Shown here: piece by piece, positions 1 through 7,551 of the stretch
How the letters are laid out: each line of letters starts with the position of its first letter
Numbering within the stretch: the stretch's first letter is position 1
Source: Treponema vincentii
GTDB lineage: Bacteria > Spirochaetota > Spirochaetia > Treponematales > Treponemataceae
Direction: 5' to 3'
NCBI RefSeq assembly: GCF_018336815.1
Contig: NZ_CP050497.1
Span: 2,232,001-2,296,000, forward strand
DNA length: 64,000 nucleotides
Translations under genes and position numbers: made by a program
The notes under the pieces: model-generated
What the model was told of the DNA's origin: nothing
Databases searched by the model: none
The model's input: only the letters and a program-made list of their open reading frames with translations

Positions 1-11
1 CAAATGTTTTA

Positions 12-641
12 TTACTTTGAGTTTGAACCTTTTTTCCCGAATAGAGGACACAGCATTTCTGAAAATGTATCTTCAATGAATTGAAGCTGAATTGGTAAAA
101 TGTCCTCAGAAAACCGGAACACGGTGATTTTTATATTCGGGAATTCGTTCTTCCACCAAGAAGATAGATATAGGGCATAGGTACTTCCACTCTTTTTTTT
201 AAAACTTCCAGAACGATTCGTACGGTTTAAACCTAAATGCAAAAACAATCTTTCATGCAAATTCCCTTTTTTGCTTCCAACGTAAAGAACTTTTGATTTA
301 TTTGCATTGTTACTCAGGGGAAGATTAAACGGAAATCTATTTTCTTTTTTCTCTTTTTTCTTTTCGTCAAATATCTTTTTTATATCTTCAAGGCGTTCAC
401 AGTCGCAGATTTCAAAGATGTAAATACAATTTTTTTCACCTGAGAAGTTCTTAATTCGCTCTATAAAATCATTTTTTAAAGATGCAGAAACGAGATATTC
501 TGACTTGATAACAATCGGGTCATATACAAGATTACGATCACTATTCATGCCGGAAACTATAGTTTTTGTCGCATTGCATTTTTGGATAATATTATCCGAA
601 TATTTATCATAATTTTTTTTAAGTTTTTCTAATAATTCCAT
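12..641 (-). CDS. GIY-YIG-like nuclease-fold protein
   Basis: A 209-residue protein of unknown role. Its central part resembles a GIY-YIG fold: CIYIFEI near residue 72, then KVLYVGS near 116, followed by a basic stretch with NLHERLFLHL (candidate catalytic Arg). A late acidic residue in FIEDTFSEML near 192 could be the metal-binding Glu. Standalone GIY-YIG proteins include nucleases linked to repair, restriction and mobile DNA. No partner gene is visible, although the upstream neighbour faces away. The start is supported by GGAGAG seven bases before the ATG. The fold assignment is inferred from motif spacing only, and the function is open. Confidence 0.6.
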   Translation of the reverse strand: MELLEKLKKNYDKYSDNIIQKCNATKTIVSGMNSDRNLVYDPIVIKSEYLVSASLKNDFIERIKNFSGEKNCIYIFEICDCERLEDIKKIFDEKKKEKKENRFPFNLPLSNNANKSKVLYVGSKKGNLHERLFLHLGLNRTNRSGSFKKKSGSTYALYLSSWWKNEFPNIKITVFRFSEDILPIQLQFIEDTFSEMLCPLFGKKGSNSK

Positions 642-772
642 ATTTTTCTCTCCAAGGATTTTAGTCGTTTTTTAACGTTCCTATTTTCCTTCAATCGGCA
701 CCACAAACCGACTTTTCGCTTCTATTATACCTCACCGCCCGTATATTCTTTTGGTCATTTTTCCTAAAAAGT

Positions 773-816
773 TTGGGAATTTTTCCCAAGACATGGATAT
801 CGGTTCGTGTTATACT
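773..816 (+). promoter_or_regulatory. Inverted repeat and promoter of the two-component operon
   Basis: A perfect inverted repeat TTGGGAA-TTT-TTCCCAA lies at 773-789, directly upstream of a candidate promoter: AAGACA (788-793), 17-base spacer, TATACT (811-816). The position of the repeat fits an operator, possibly for the response regulator encoded downstream. This is inference from position and symmetry. Confidence 0.45.
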
Positions 817-820
817 AGAT

Positions 821-1945
821 ATGGTCGATAGTTTCATTACCGAACAATTTTACTGGAAAATCATGCTGCTAAGTCTTATTAAGAAAATTTTTAAAATCGA
901 GTCGATATTTATCTACACCGCACTTGCAATCTTTTTTTGCACAATTTTTTTTAAGCGGGCAAGCAACAATCTTATTCAAAAACTCGACACGGAAATGTTA
1001 TTGCTTCAAATGGATCCGAAAAGCATAGTTGCCGGCAGTGATAGTGCTGACATTTTTTCAGGAAATCCTGTAGATTTTGAAGCAATTGCCCTTAAACTGA
1101 GATCAGACTACCAAGCTTTCACTTATTTTGATATGCCTCTAAAAAAAGAACTTGAAGCAATCATTCAAAACATTCAAAGCGGTAATCGTAACACGGATGC
1201 TATTATCAGTTTTCAAAATCACATTCATGAGATACAGACAAGGCTGAACCTCGGTTACGACTCTCTTTTATATAGCGCCCTTTTTCTGATTGCGATTGCA
1301 GCTTTTATAATCCTTGAAAAATTCTTTAAAAATTCAATGCAGCTCGAACAACTTAAAACAATGCAGACCGAACAGAGTAATTTCAGCCGCGACCTTCACG
1401 ACGGAGTTGCGCAGAATCTTGCCGCGCTCAATATCTATCTTGAAAAAGAAGATTTTTCAAAATCGAAATTTTACGCAAAACAAGCCCTAAACGAAATCCG
1501 TTATATGATAGGTTCCGGAAGTATTGAGTTTACGGAAGATTTTGAAAAAATTATACGCGAGATTTGCACTGCATTTGAAGTGAATTTCGGAATAAAAACA
1601 AATCTATATGTTGCAAGTCAGAAAATAGGTGCACTCAAAAATACGCAAAAGACACACCTTATCAGAATTTTGCAGGAGGCGTTGAGCAATGTTTCACGGC
1701 ATTCCGATGCGACACAAGTTGAAATAAAAATTGTGGACGGGATTGATGATTTCCGTTTTATCATCTGCGATAACGGAAAAGGTTTTGAAGAAACCGAGGT
1801 TGAAAACAGGAAGCTAAAAGCTGCCGTAAAGCATTACGGACTTACCAATATCAAAAAGCGTGCCCAACTGATAGACGGCAGTGCGGATTTTATAAATGAA
1901 GGAGGTTTTACCATTGCAATCACCGTTAAAGATTCTGTTCATTGA
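821..1945 (+). CDS. NarX-type sensor histidine kinase
   Basis: Membrane sensor kinase of a two-component system. One transmembrane segment lies near the N terminus (IFIYTALAIFFCTIFF) and a second follows about 110 residues later (LLYSALFLIAIAAFIIL), enclosing a small extracytoplasmic domain. Then comes a HisKA_3 dimerisation domain with the phospho-acceptor His in SRDLHDG, and a HATPase_c domain with LQEALSNVSRHS and DNGKGF. This is the standard architecture of partners of LuxR-type regulators. The start is uncertain: ATG 821 lies only four bases after the -10 box, so ATG 863 is the alternative. The ligand is unknown. The gene overlaps the regulator that follows. Confidence 0.88.
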   Translation: MVDSFITEQFYWKIMLLSLIKKIFKIESIFIYTALAIFFCTIFFKRASNNLIQKLDTEMLLLQMDPKSIVAGSDSADIFSGNPVDFEAIALKLRSDYQAFTYFDMPLKKELEAIIQNIQSGNRNTDAIISFQNHIHEIQTRLNLGYDSLLYSALFLIAIAAFIILEKFFKNSMQLEQLKTMQTEQSNFSRDLHDGVAQNLAALNIYLEKEDFSKSKFYAKQALNEIRYMIGSGSIEFTEDFEKIIREICTAFEVNFGIKTNLYVASQKIGALKNTQKTHLIRILQEALSNVSRHSDATQVEIKIVDGIDDFRFIICDNGKGFEETEVENRKLKAAVKHYGLTNIKKRAQLIDGSADFINEGGFTIAITVKDSVH

Positions 1946-2591
1946 TGATCACACGGGTTTACGGGACGGAATGATTTTTATGCTGCAAAACAAAAATCCG
2001 TCGCTTTCTATAACAGGCGTGGGGACAATCCCGGAAGCACTAAAAAAGCTTAATGAAGATAAAGATATCAAAATTGTGGTTCTCGATTTAAACCTCGACG
2101 GTGAAAACTCGCTTGAATCGGTTTCAAAAATGAGAAGGGTAAAGCCTGATATTTTCATTCTGATTTACACTATGTACAATGATGATATTCACGTAGAACA
2201 TGCCCTTTTGATTGGCGTTCAAGGATTTATTACAAAAGAAGCTTCGATTGATGAAGTTGAAAAAGCAATCCTTGCGGTAGGTTCAGGGAACACGTATTAC
2301 AATAGCGTTGCAAGCAAAGTTTTGCACACTCTTTTACCGCAGAACAAAGGCAGGCACAGCGTTCATAACGAAAAAAGTTATCTTTTTGATAATTACAAAA
2401 GTCTTTCAAAAAAAGAGAAAGAGGTTTTCATTCATCTTGCTGAGGGTCTTGATGTAGTTGAAATTGCAAAACTGCTCGGAAAATCGGAAAAAACAATCTT
2501 AAATCAGCGGACTGCCGTTTACGGAAAAATGTTTATTCGCGATCGGCATGATTTGATTGAAAAAGCAAAACTTTTAGGGCTGCTATTTTAA
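1914..2591 (+). CDS. NarL/LuxR-family response regulator
   Basis: DNA-binding response regulator. The receiver domain has the acidic pair IDDH near the N terminus, the phospho-acceptor Asp in VVLDLNLDG and a conserved Lys in FITKEA. A LuxR-type helix-turn-helix occupies the last 65 residues (LSKKEKEVF...VEIAKLLGKSEKTI). An in-frame ATG exists at 1896, but the strong ribosome site AAGGAGG (1899-1905) lies downstream of it and eight bases before the TTG at 1914, so TTG is the likely start. The reading frame overlaps the end of the kinase gene, which suggests translational coupling. It probably controls its own operon or the membrane protein behind it. Confidence 0.9.
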   Translation: MQSPLKILFIDDHTGLRDGMIFMLQNKNPSLSITGVGTIPEALKKLNEDKDIKIVVLDLNLDGENSLESVSKMRRVKPDIFILIYTMYNDDIHVEHALLIGVQGFITKEASIDEVEKAILAVGSGNTYYNSVASKVLHTLLPQNKGRHSVHNEKSYLFDNYKSLSKKEKEVFIHLAEGLDVVEIAKLLGKSEKTILNQRTAVYGKMFIRDRHDLIEKAKLLGLLF

Positions 2592-3209
2592 TGGGAAAAA
2601 ATGTAATGAACCGAATCAACCGAAGGATGTTTACAATCATGTTCACCATTGCAAGCATTGTGATTAATTGTATGTGTTCATATCTTGCAGGGCTTGTTGC
2701 TTTTCCTTTGTATTTGGATTCTCTGCTTACTATTGCCGTAACAGCCTTGTGCGGACTTATTCCGGGGATTGTATGTGCAATCGCAAGTAACGCTCTTTTG
2801 TGCATTTTCGCAAATACAGGGATTCTTTTTATACTCTGTCATATTTCTACCGCAGTAGTTGCACATCTGGTATTTTATTCCGAACGGAAAAAAGCCAAGA
2901 CACCTTCAAACCCGAATACCTCTTATACGGATGTTTCTTACACAACCGAAAATTTTATGTGGATAGGTTTTATCTCAGCCATTACCAATTCAATTCTGGG
3001 CGACACCATTTCCTATCTTTTTTTACTCAGCAAATACCTCCATTCCTCAAGTAGACAACGCCGTTCAAGGAATCTATGTTGTAACACAGAGCTTAACATT
3101 TGCGGCATACTTCGGCGGCACCGTTACAAATTTGATAGATAAAGTTTTCAGTGCAACAGTAAGCTTGTTCGTATATAGATTTTATAAAAAATCAATAGCG
3201 TCGGCGTAG
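2591..3209 (+). pseudogene. Multi-pass membrane protein, frameshifted (ECF S-component-like)
   Basis: A hydrophobic protein with about five membrane segments. Its pattern (DSLLTIAVTALCGLIPGIVCAIASNAL) recalls substrate-binding S components of ECF transporters, but I cannot name a substrate. The start codon overlaps the regulator stop (TAATG). The frame as given ends at 3142 with an unlikely basic tail. Removing one T from the run of seven at 3018-3024 restores a natural C terminus (Y-S-A-N-T-S-I-P then VTNLIDKVFSATVSLFVYRF) ending at 3209. Either the gene is broken or the run is mis-called. Co-transcription with the two-component system suggests a sensory or transport partner. Confidence 0.65.
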
Positions 3210-3252
3210 AGTACTTCCGTTGTGTTTATAATTCATAGTAGATCGGGAATAA

Positions 3253-3279
3253 CCGTGATGTGAGTATGTCATATCACGG
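3253..3279. terminator. Hairpin between convergent genes
   Basis: CCGTGATGTGA pairs with TCATATCACGG around a GTATG loop, between the end of the plus-strand membrane-protein gene and the end of the minus-strand phosphatase gene. The T tract is weak on both strands. It is probably a shared terminator. Confidence 0.45.
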
Positions 3280-3286
3280 GATAGTA

Positions 3287-4144
3287 TTATTTGGATGCCC
3301 GCGCGATAATGTTATACACTGCATCATGGATAACCGAGTTGGTGATTAATAAATCATCGATTTCTTGTCGCGGCTTATTCGATAGATTGGTTACCTTACC
3401 GCCCGCTTCGCTGACAATCAACTTACCGGCGCAGGAACTTAAGCCCATCGAGGGTTTGACGTTGATCATCGCTTCGCTTTTGCCGGTTGCAAGCCAGATA
3501 AGCTCATAGACCGTACAAACAATTATCCGTATGCCGCGTACATGCGGCTGCAATTTTTGTATAAGGTCGAGGACTTTTTCGCTGTATTCGGTATTATAAC
3601 TCGATGTTAAACAAATACTGACAATCGATTCGTCAAGGCGCGAACGCTGCGACACCCGCAGTTTCATAGTGCCGCAGTACGCTCCCTCTCCTTTGATTGC
3701 GTAGTAAATAGCGTTATTCGGCCAATCGAATATGATGCCGAAAATCGTTTCTTTATTTTTCCGTAAGGCGAGCGTTGTGCCGAACATTGGAATACCGGCA
3801 GCAAAATTCACCGTACCGTCAATCGGATCGATAAGCCATTCGTAGGGGCTTTCCCCACGGTTTTCGCCGTATTCTTCGCCGATAAACGTATGATCGGGAA
3901 AGCGCTGCCGGATGCCTTCTACAATTGCTTGTTCCATAAACCGGTCGGTAAACGTGGCAATATCGTTCAATTCTTTTTTTTCAATTCCTTGAACACTATA
4001 CTGTGATGCTTCCCGATAGGCTCCCGTTACCAGCGGCACCAAATAATCGTAGAGGTGATGTAATGTTTCTGACGTCATGCTGCTATCCATAAAACTGCAA
4101 GTGCCCCATTGCTTTGTCACCTGTTCCAATATAACCTCAGACAT
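3287..4144 (-). CDS. Inositol-monophosphatase-family phosphatase
   Basis: Metal-dependent phosphatase of the inositol monophosphatase/FBPase superfamily, 285 residues. It carries the signature metal-binding elements FIGEEYG near residue 92 and WLIDPIDGTVNF near 108. The second metal site would be near SSCAGKLIVSEAGG close to residue 235. The usual WD-x-AAG of that motif is replaced by MGLSSCAGK, so the Asp is missing or displaced. The ribosome site AGGAGG lies inside the end of the upstream permease gene and the gap is one base, so the genes are co-translated. In an importer operon of AfuA/AfuB type the enzyme may dephosphorylate the imported sugar phosphate. That role is inference. Confidence 0.85.
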   Translation of the reverse strand: MSEVILEQVTKQWGTCSFMDSSMTSETLHHLYDYLVPLVTGAYREASQYSVQGIEKKELNDIATFTDRFMEQAIVEGIRQRFPDHTFIGEEYGENRGESPYEWLIDPIDGTVNFAAGIPMFGTTLALRKNKETIFGIIFDWPNNAIYYAIKGEGAYCGTMKLRVSQRSRLDESIVSICLTSSYNTEYSEKVLDLIQKLQPHVRGIRIIVCTVYELIWLATGKSEAMINVKPSMGLSSCAGKLIVSEAGGKVTNLSNKPRQEIDDLLITNSVIHDAVYNIIARASK

Positions 4145-4145
4145 C

Positions 4146-6002
4146 TTATTTTCCTCCTACGCCTTTCGTAACGCTTGCGCCTGTCAATTTATTCACCACC
4201 CAGTTGATAAGCAGCACGATAATGACAATCAATAAGTTTAACGCATTGCCGTACTGAGAATATCCTTTTTCGTTGTAATACATCAGTAGGGTTGTTGTAA
4301 TGAAATTACTATCCACAATCAAAAGCACGAACAACGACAGTTCGCGCATACACGAGATAAACGGCAAAAGATATCCCGACAAGAAACTCGGCTTTTGAAT
4401 CGGAAAGATAATTTTCAGCATCCGTTTCCACCACGGCGTATTGGTTAAAATTGCAGCTTCTTCTATTTCACCTGACAGTTGCAGCATCGCGCCTGTAGCG
4501 GACTTCGTTGCAAAAGGCATATATTTAATCGCACCGACCAACACGAGCAGAAAAAACGATCCGTATAAAAACGACCAGTTAACCGATAGCGCAAGGTACG
4601 CCATACCGAACGCCATCGAAGGAATAAGATATGGAATAAACGCAAGTGTGCTCACGATTTTTGATAGCTCGGAATGCCGTTTGTTTACAACCGCGTAGCC
4701 GACCAACAATCCGCACGTACCGGCAATCAGTGCGCAGGCAAGTGAGAGTAGTAAGCTATGCCACAGCGCACTCCATACATGCGCATTGACCAAAATACCG
4801 CCTTCCCAGTTATAGTATTGCGCTTGCAGAGCTTGAGAATTGGGATCACCGATCCAGAAATTAAACGACATATTGCCGAGTGTATAATTACCGGCGCTTT
4901 TCAGTACCGATTCCAGTGCAAAGGTGATCATCGGCAGAATGGAGATAGCGAAGACGATAAGAAGACCTGCTGCTGCAAGCGGACGCCGCGCTGCTTTTAG
5001 ATTGATGAATGATACTTGCGAACTCTTACCGGTTACCGTTGTGTATGACTTCCGTTTTCCGGTAAACAGGTTGTTGATGCCCAGTACGAATAGCCCTAAT
5101 ACTACCAGCACGATACCGACTGCATAGCCTTGCGCCGGATATGCCTGATTAAAGTAGGTCATCGAGGTGGTTAACGTCATAAAGCCGATAGGAGTACCGA
5201 GAAAAACGGGTACGGCATACGCACTTACGGAACTGGCGAACACCAGCAAAAACGTATTCATCATCGCGGGAGCTACAATCGGCAAGGTAATCTTTGTAAG
5301 GATTCTCCAACGAGGCGTTTTTAGAATGGTTGCCGCTTCTTCAAGATTGGCATCCATGTTTTTCAGAATACCGCCGATCAGAATATAGGCAAACGGCGCA
5401 TAGTGAATACCGAGCGTCATCCCGATAGGGAACCGTCCGTAAACAAACCACTCCGGCGCATAGACATGGAACAACGAAGCGATAATCCCGTTTGCACTGC
5501 ATCCGTGCACCGTTACGTTAGCAAACATATTGTGCCAAAAAAGCGCAATCGTCCACGACGGCATAATGTACGGAAATAAAAGCAGCGCCGATATCGGTTT
5601 TTTCAGCGGGATGTTCGTCCGGTTGATAAACCATGCAAATACTCCGCCGATAACAATCGCAACTGCGGAAGCAATCAACGCCATGGAGATTGAGTTAAAC
5701 AGCGGAACGTAAAAGTAATTTTTACTGTAGTTATACTCCGACGTGAGTAAAAGCGATTTCCATCCGCTGAGCGATATGCTTCCCGCCGGCTCTCCATGAA
5801 ACAAAGCCTCCCGTAAATGTACGGTAAAACTTTCGATAATCATCGAAATGAGCGGGAAGATAGTCGTTGCACCGAGTAAAATGAGCGCAACGGTAAGAAT
5901 GATATTTGAGGGCTGAGAGAAAAACGCTTTTAACTTGTTGCCGGCCCTCTTCACGGTAAGTGTCATAGGTTTCATATATATACAAGATACAAACCGGATC
6001 AA
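4146..6002 (-). CDS. ABC transporter permease, two fused domains (FbpB/AfuB type)
   Basis: A 618-residue inner-membrane permease with about twelve membrane segments in two homologous halves, each carrying a BPD_transp_1-type domain with an EAA-like loop (EEAATILKTPRWRILTKITLP; EEAAILTNTPWWKRMLKIIFP). This fused layout is typical of the ferric-iron/phosphosugar (FbpB/AfuB) group. The start is a TTG whose last bases overlap the stop of the binding-protein gene (TTGA), with AAGGG five bases upstream, so translation is coupled. No ATPase gene lies in the operon, and one must be supplied from elsewhere. The substrate is probably not free iron, given the downstream phosphatase. Confidence 0.85.
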   Translation of the reverse strand: MIRFVSCIYMKPMTLTVKRAGNKLKAFFSQPSNIILTVALILLGATTIFPLISMIIESFTVHLREALFHGEPAGSISLSGWKSLLLTSEYNYSKNYFYVPLFNSISMALIASAVAIVIGGVFAWFINRTNIPLKKPISALLLFPYIMPSWTIALFWHNMFANVTVHGCSANGIIASLFHVYAPEWFVYGRFPIGMTLGIHYAPFAYILIGGILKNMDANLEEAATILKTPRWRILTKITLPIVAPAMMNTFLLVFASSVSAYAVPVFLGTPIGFMTLTTSMTYFNQAYPAQGYAVGIVLVVLGLFVLGINNLFTGKRKSYTTVTGKSSQVSFINLKAARRPLAAAGLLIVFAISILPMITFALESVLKSAGNYTLGNMSFNFWIGDPNSQALQAQYYNWEGGILVNAHVWSALWHSLLLSLACALIAGTCGLLVGYAVVNKRHSELSKIVSTLAFIPYLIPSMAFGMAYLALSVNWSFLYGSFFLLVLVGAIKYMPFATKSATGAMLQLSGEIEEAAILTNTPWWKRMLKIIFPIQKPSFLSGYLLPFISCMRELSLFVLLIVDSNFITTTLLMYYNEKGYSQYGNALNLLIVIIVLLINWVVNKLTGASVTKGVGGK

Positions 6003-7114
6003 TTATACCCTTCAAGAAGTTTGACAATCGATGCCCAATCTGATTTTACATCGGTATAATTTTCCAGTACAAATCCGTCGAGTAACGAATCTATGTCCTG
6101 TTGTACCATGCTATTTGTAGAATACACTCCATTCCCTTCCTGATAGGTTGCAATGCCTTCTGCCGTTGACAGATAGTTAATAAAAAGCATCGCCGTATAT
6201 GGACGGTTGGTTGTTTTTGCAATCTGTGTATAAAATTTATACGCATAACCGTTAAAGCCTTTCATTTTATTGAAAAATTTTACTTTGTTGTACGTTCCCT
6301 CTGCACCGGTTGAATACTTTGTTACCGGAGAAAATCCGATAACGGGCTTTTCCGCATCGACAACAATCTTGGAGGCTATCTTTCCTTCACTTTCGTAATC
6401 GGTTGCTTTTTTCAAAAAACCGTCTATAAATAGATAGCCTGCATTCTTAAAGTTTCCGGCAGCAACAGCGGAATCACATGTTCCTGCGCCGTATTTTTCG
6501 TCATAGGCAGCAGATAATTTTTGCGCCCATGCATCGGTTGTCAACGCTGCCATAAACAGCTGATTAATCGGTTCTCCCGCTTTCCGGTAATAGACTGCGG
6601 ATGAGGTATCGATTAAATCCCACACATTGGTGATCTGTTCATCGAATTTTTTATCCATTGCAAATTCTTTAAAATAGTACATAAACGCGTACATATCGCT
6701 CTTCGCTGCGCCGGGTACAACGGGATTATAATTGATAAGATTTCCAGCGCCTAATTCAACACTTAAAGAAGCTCCGTTCTGGGTAACGACTGCATCAATT
6801 TCTGCCGAACCGCCGTCAATCAGCTTTTCAATAGCAGAATAGAAATCTTTTTCATTCTGCTTTACGCCGGAACCGGTTCCTTGCAGTCCGTATTTAGCAA
6901 AGAACGCCTTGACCGTTTTATCGGTTTTCGAGGATGTGGAGTACACGGTAAAATCACCGGTTTCCGCCTTTGCACGCTCGATTAACTGTTCAATGCTTGT
7001 GTCTTTCGCATTATTGATAACACTCAGCACATCGTCCGCTTTCTTTTGCTGCCCGCATCCGGCAATAAGCCCGATTAACAACAAACAAACCGCTACAATT
7101 CCAAATTTTTTCAT
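5999..7114 (-). CDS. ABC transporter substrate-binding lipoprotein (Fbp/Afu type)
   Basis: Periplasmic binding lipoprotein. A signal peptide of about 20 residues ends in the lipobox LIAGC, then mature sequence QQKKADD. The body is a type-2 periplasmic-binding fold of the iron/phosphosugar class (TGDFTVYSTSSKTDKTVKAFFAKY; AEIDAVVTQNGASL). The start is placed at the ATG that opens the signal peptide. The frame extends upstream to 7180 without a convincing site. It is first gene of the operon binding protein-permease-phosphatase. I do not see the Tyr pair expected for ferric binding in the C-terminal lobe, so substrate assignment stays open. Confidence 0.83.
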   Translation of the reverse strand: MKKFGIVAVCLLLIGLIAGCGQQKKADDVLSVINNAKDTSIEQLIERAKAETGDFTVYSTSSKTDKTVKAFFAKYGLQGTGSGVKQNEKDFYSAIEKLIDGGSAEIDAVVTQNGASLSVELGAGNLINYNPVVPGAAKSDMYAFMYYFKEFAMDKKFDEQITNVWDLIDTSSAVYYRKAGEPINQLFMAALTTDAWAQKLSAAYDEKYGAGTCDSAVAAGNFKNAGYLFIDGFLKKATDYESEGKIASKIVVDAEKPVIGFSPVTKYSTGAEGTYNKVKFFNKMKGFNGYAYKFYTQIAKTTNRPYTAMLFINYLSTAEGIATYQEGNGVYSTNSMVQQDIDSLLDGFVLENYTDVKSDWASIVKLLEGYN

Positions 7115-7210
7115 GTTAGAAGACTTTTTTTTAGCTCCTATAAATTTTTGAAAAACACTATAGCATCCTAAGAGCCTCAAAACGGTTTTTCAAGAGCCCG
7201 GATGGGGTTA

Positions 7211-7240
7211 ATTACACCGCAGCTTTCAAAAACTTGTCAA
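7211..7240 (-). promoter_or_regulatory. Candidate promoter of the importer operon
   Basis: On the minus strand TTGACA (7235-7240) is followed after 18 bases by TGTAAT (7211-7216). It lies about 100 bases upstream of the binding-protein start. Confidence 0.45.
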
Positions 7241-7403
7241 CGAAAAATATAAAAATATGTGGGATATGAAAGGAGATGGTTTTTCAATACTCTTGCGGCT
7301 TATCTTGCTGCCTTAAACTATTTGCGGCGGGGCTTCGGGAGGCTGGTAGAAAGCCTCGTGTTTTACGGCGCGACACATCGGAGATGCTTCTTCACGAATA
7401 AAA

Positions 7404-7434
7404 AAAGGCGCCGCAAAACTTTTACAGCGCCTTT
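7404..7434 (-). terminator. Rho-independent terminator of nifJ
   Basis: Read on the minus strand, AAAGGCGC and GCGCCTTT form a stem followed by a T tract. It lies 120 bases after the nifJ stop. No gene is supported between 7115 and 7551. That stretch holds this hairpin, two further hairpins and the importer promoter. Confidence 0.75.
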
Positions 7435-7443
7435 CATACCAAA

Positions 7444-7534
7444 GCCGCTTGCCTCCAACAGGAAGCAAGCGGCTTGTTTTTATCGTTACATCACTGAATA
7501 CCTCTAACAATCTCGTTTGATCGTTAGAGGTTTT
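7444..7534 (+). terminator. Two hairpins with plus-strand T tracts
   Basis: GCCGCTTGC (7444-7452) pairs with GCAAGCGGC (7465-7473), followed by TTGTTTTTAT. CCTCTAAC (7501-7508) pairs with GTTAGAGG (7523-7530), followed by TTTT. Both look like plus-strand terminators although no plus-strand gene precedes them. They may back up termination of nifJ, or end an unrecognised short plus-strand RNA. Confidence 0.5.
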
Positions 7535-7551
7535 CTCTATTCTGTATCCGC

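Noticed and set aside
7259..7507. 82-codon plus-strand frame between the importer and nifJ
   Set aside because: It starts with an odd basic sequence, runs through two terminator hairpins and has no ribosome site.
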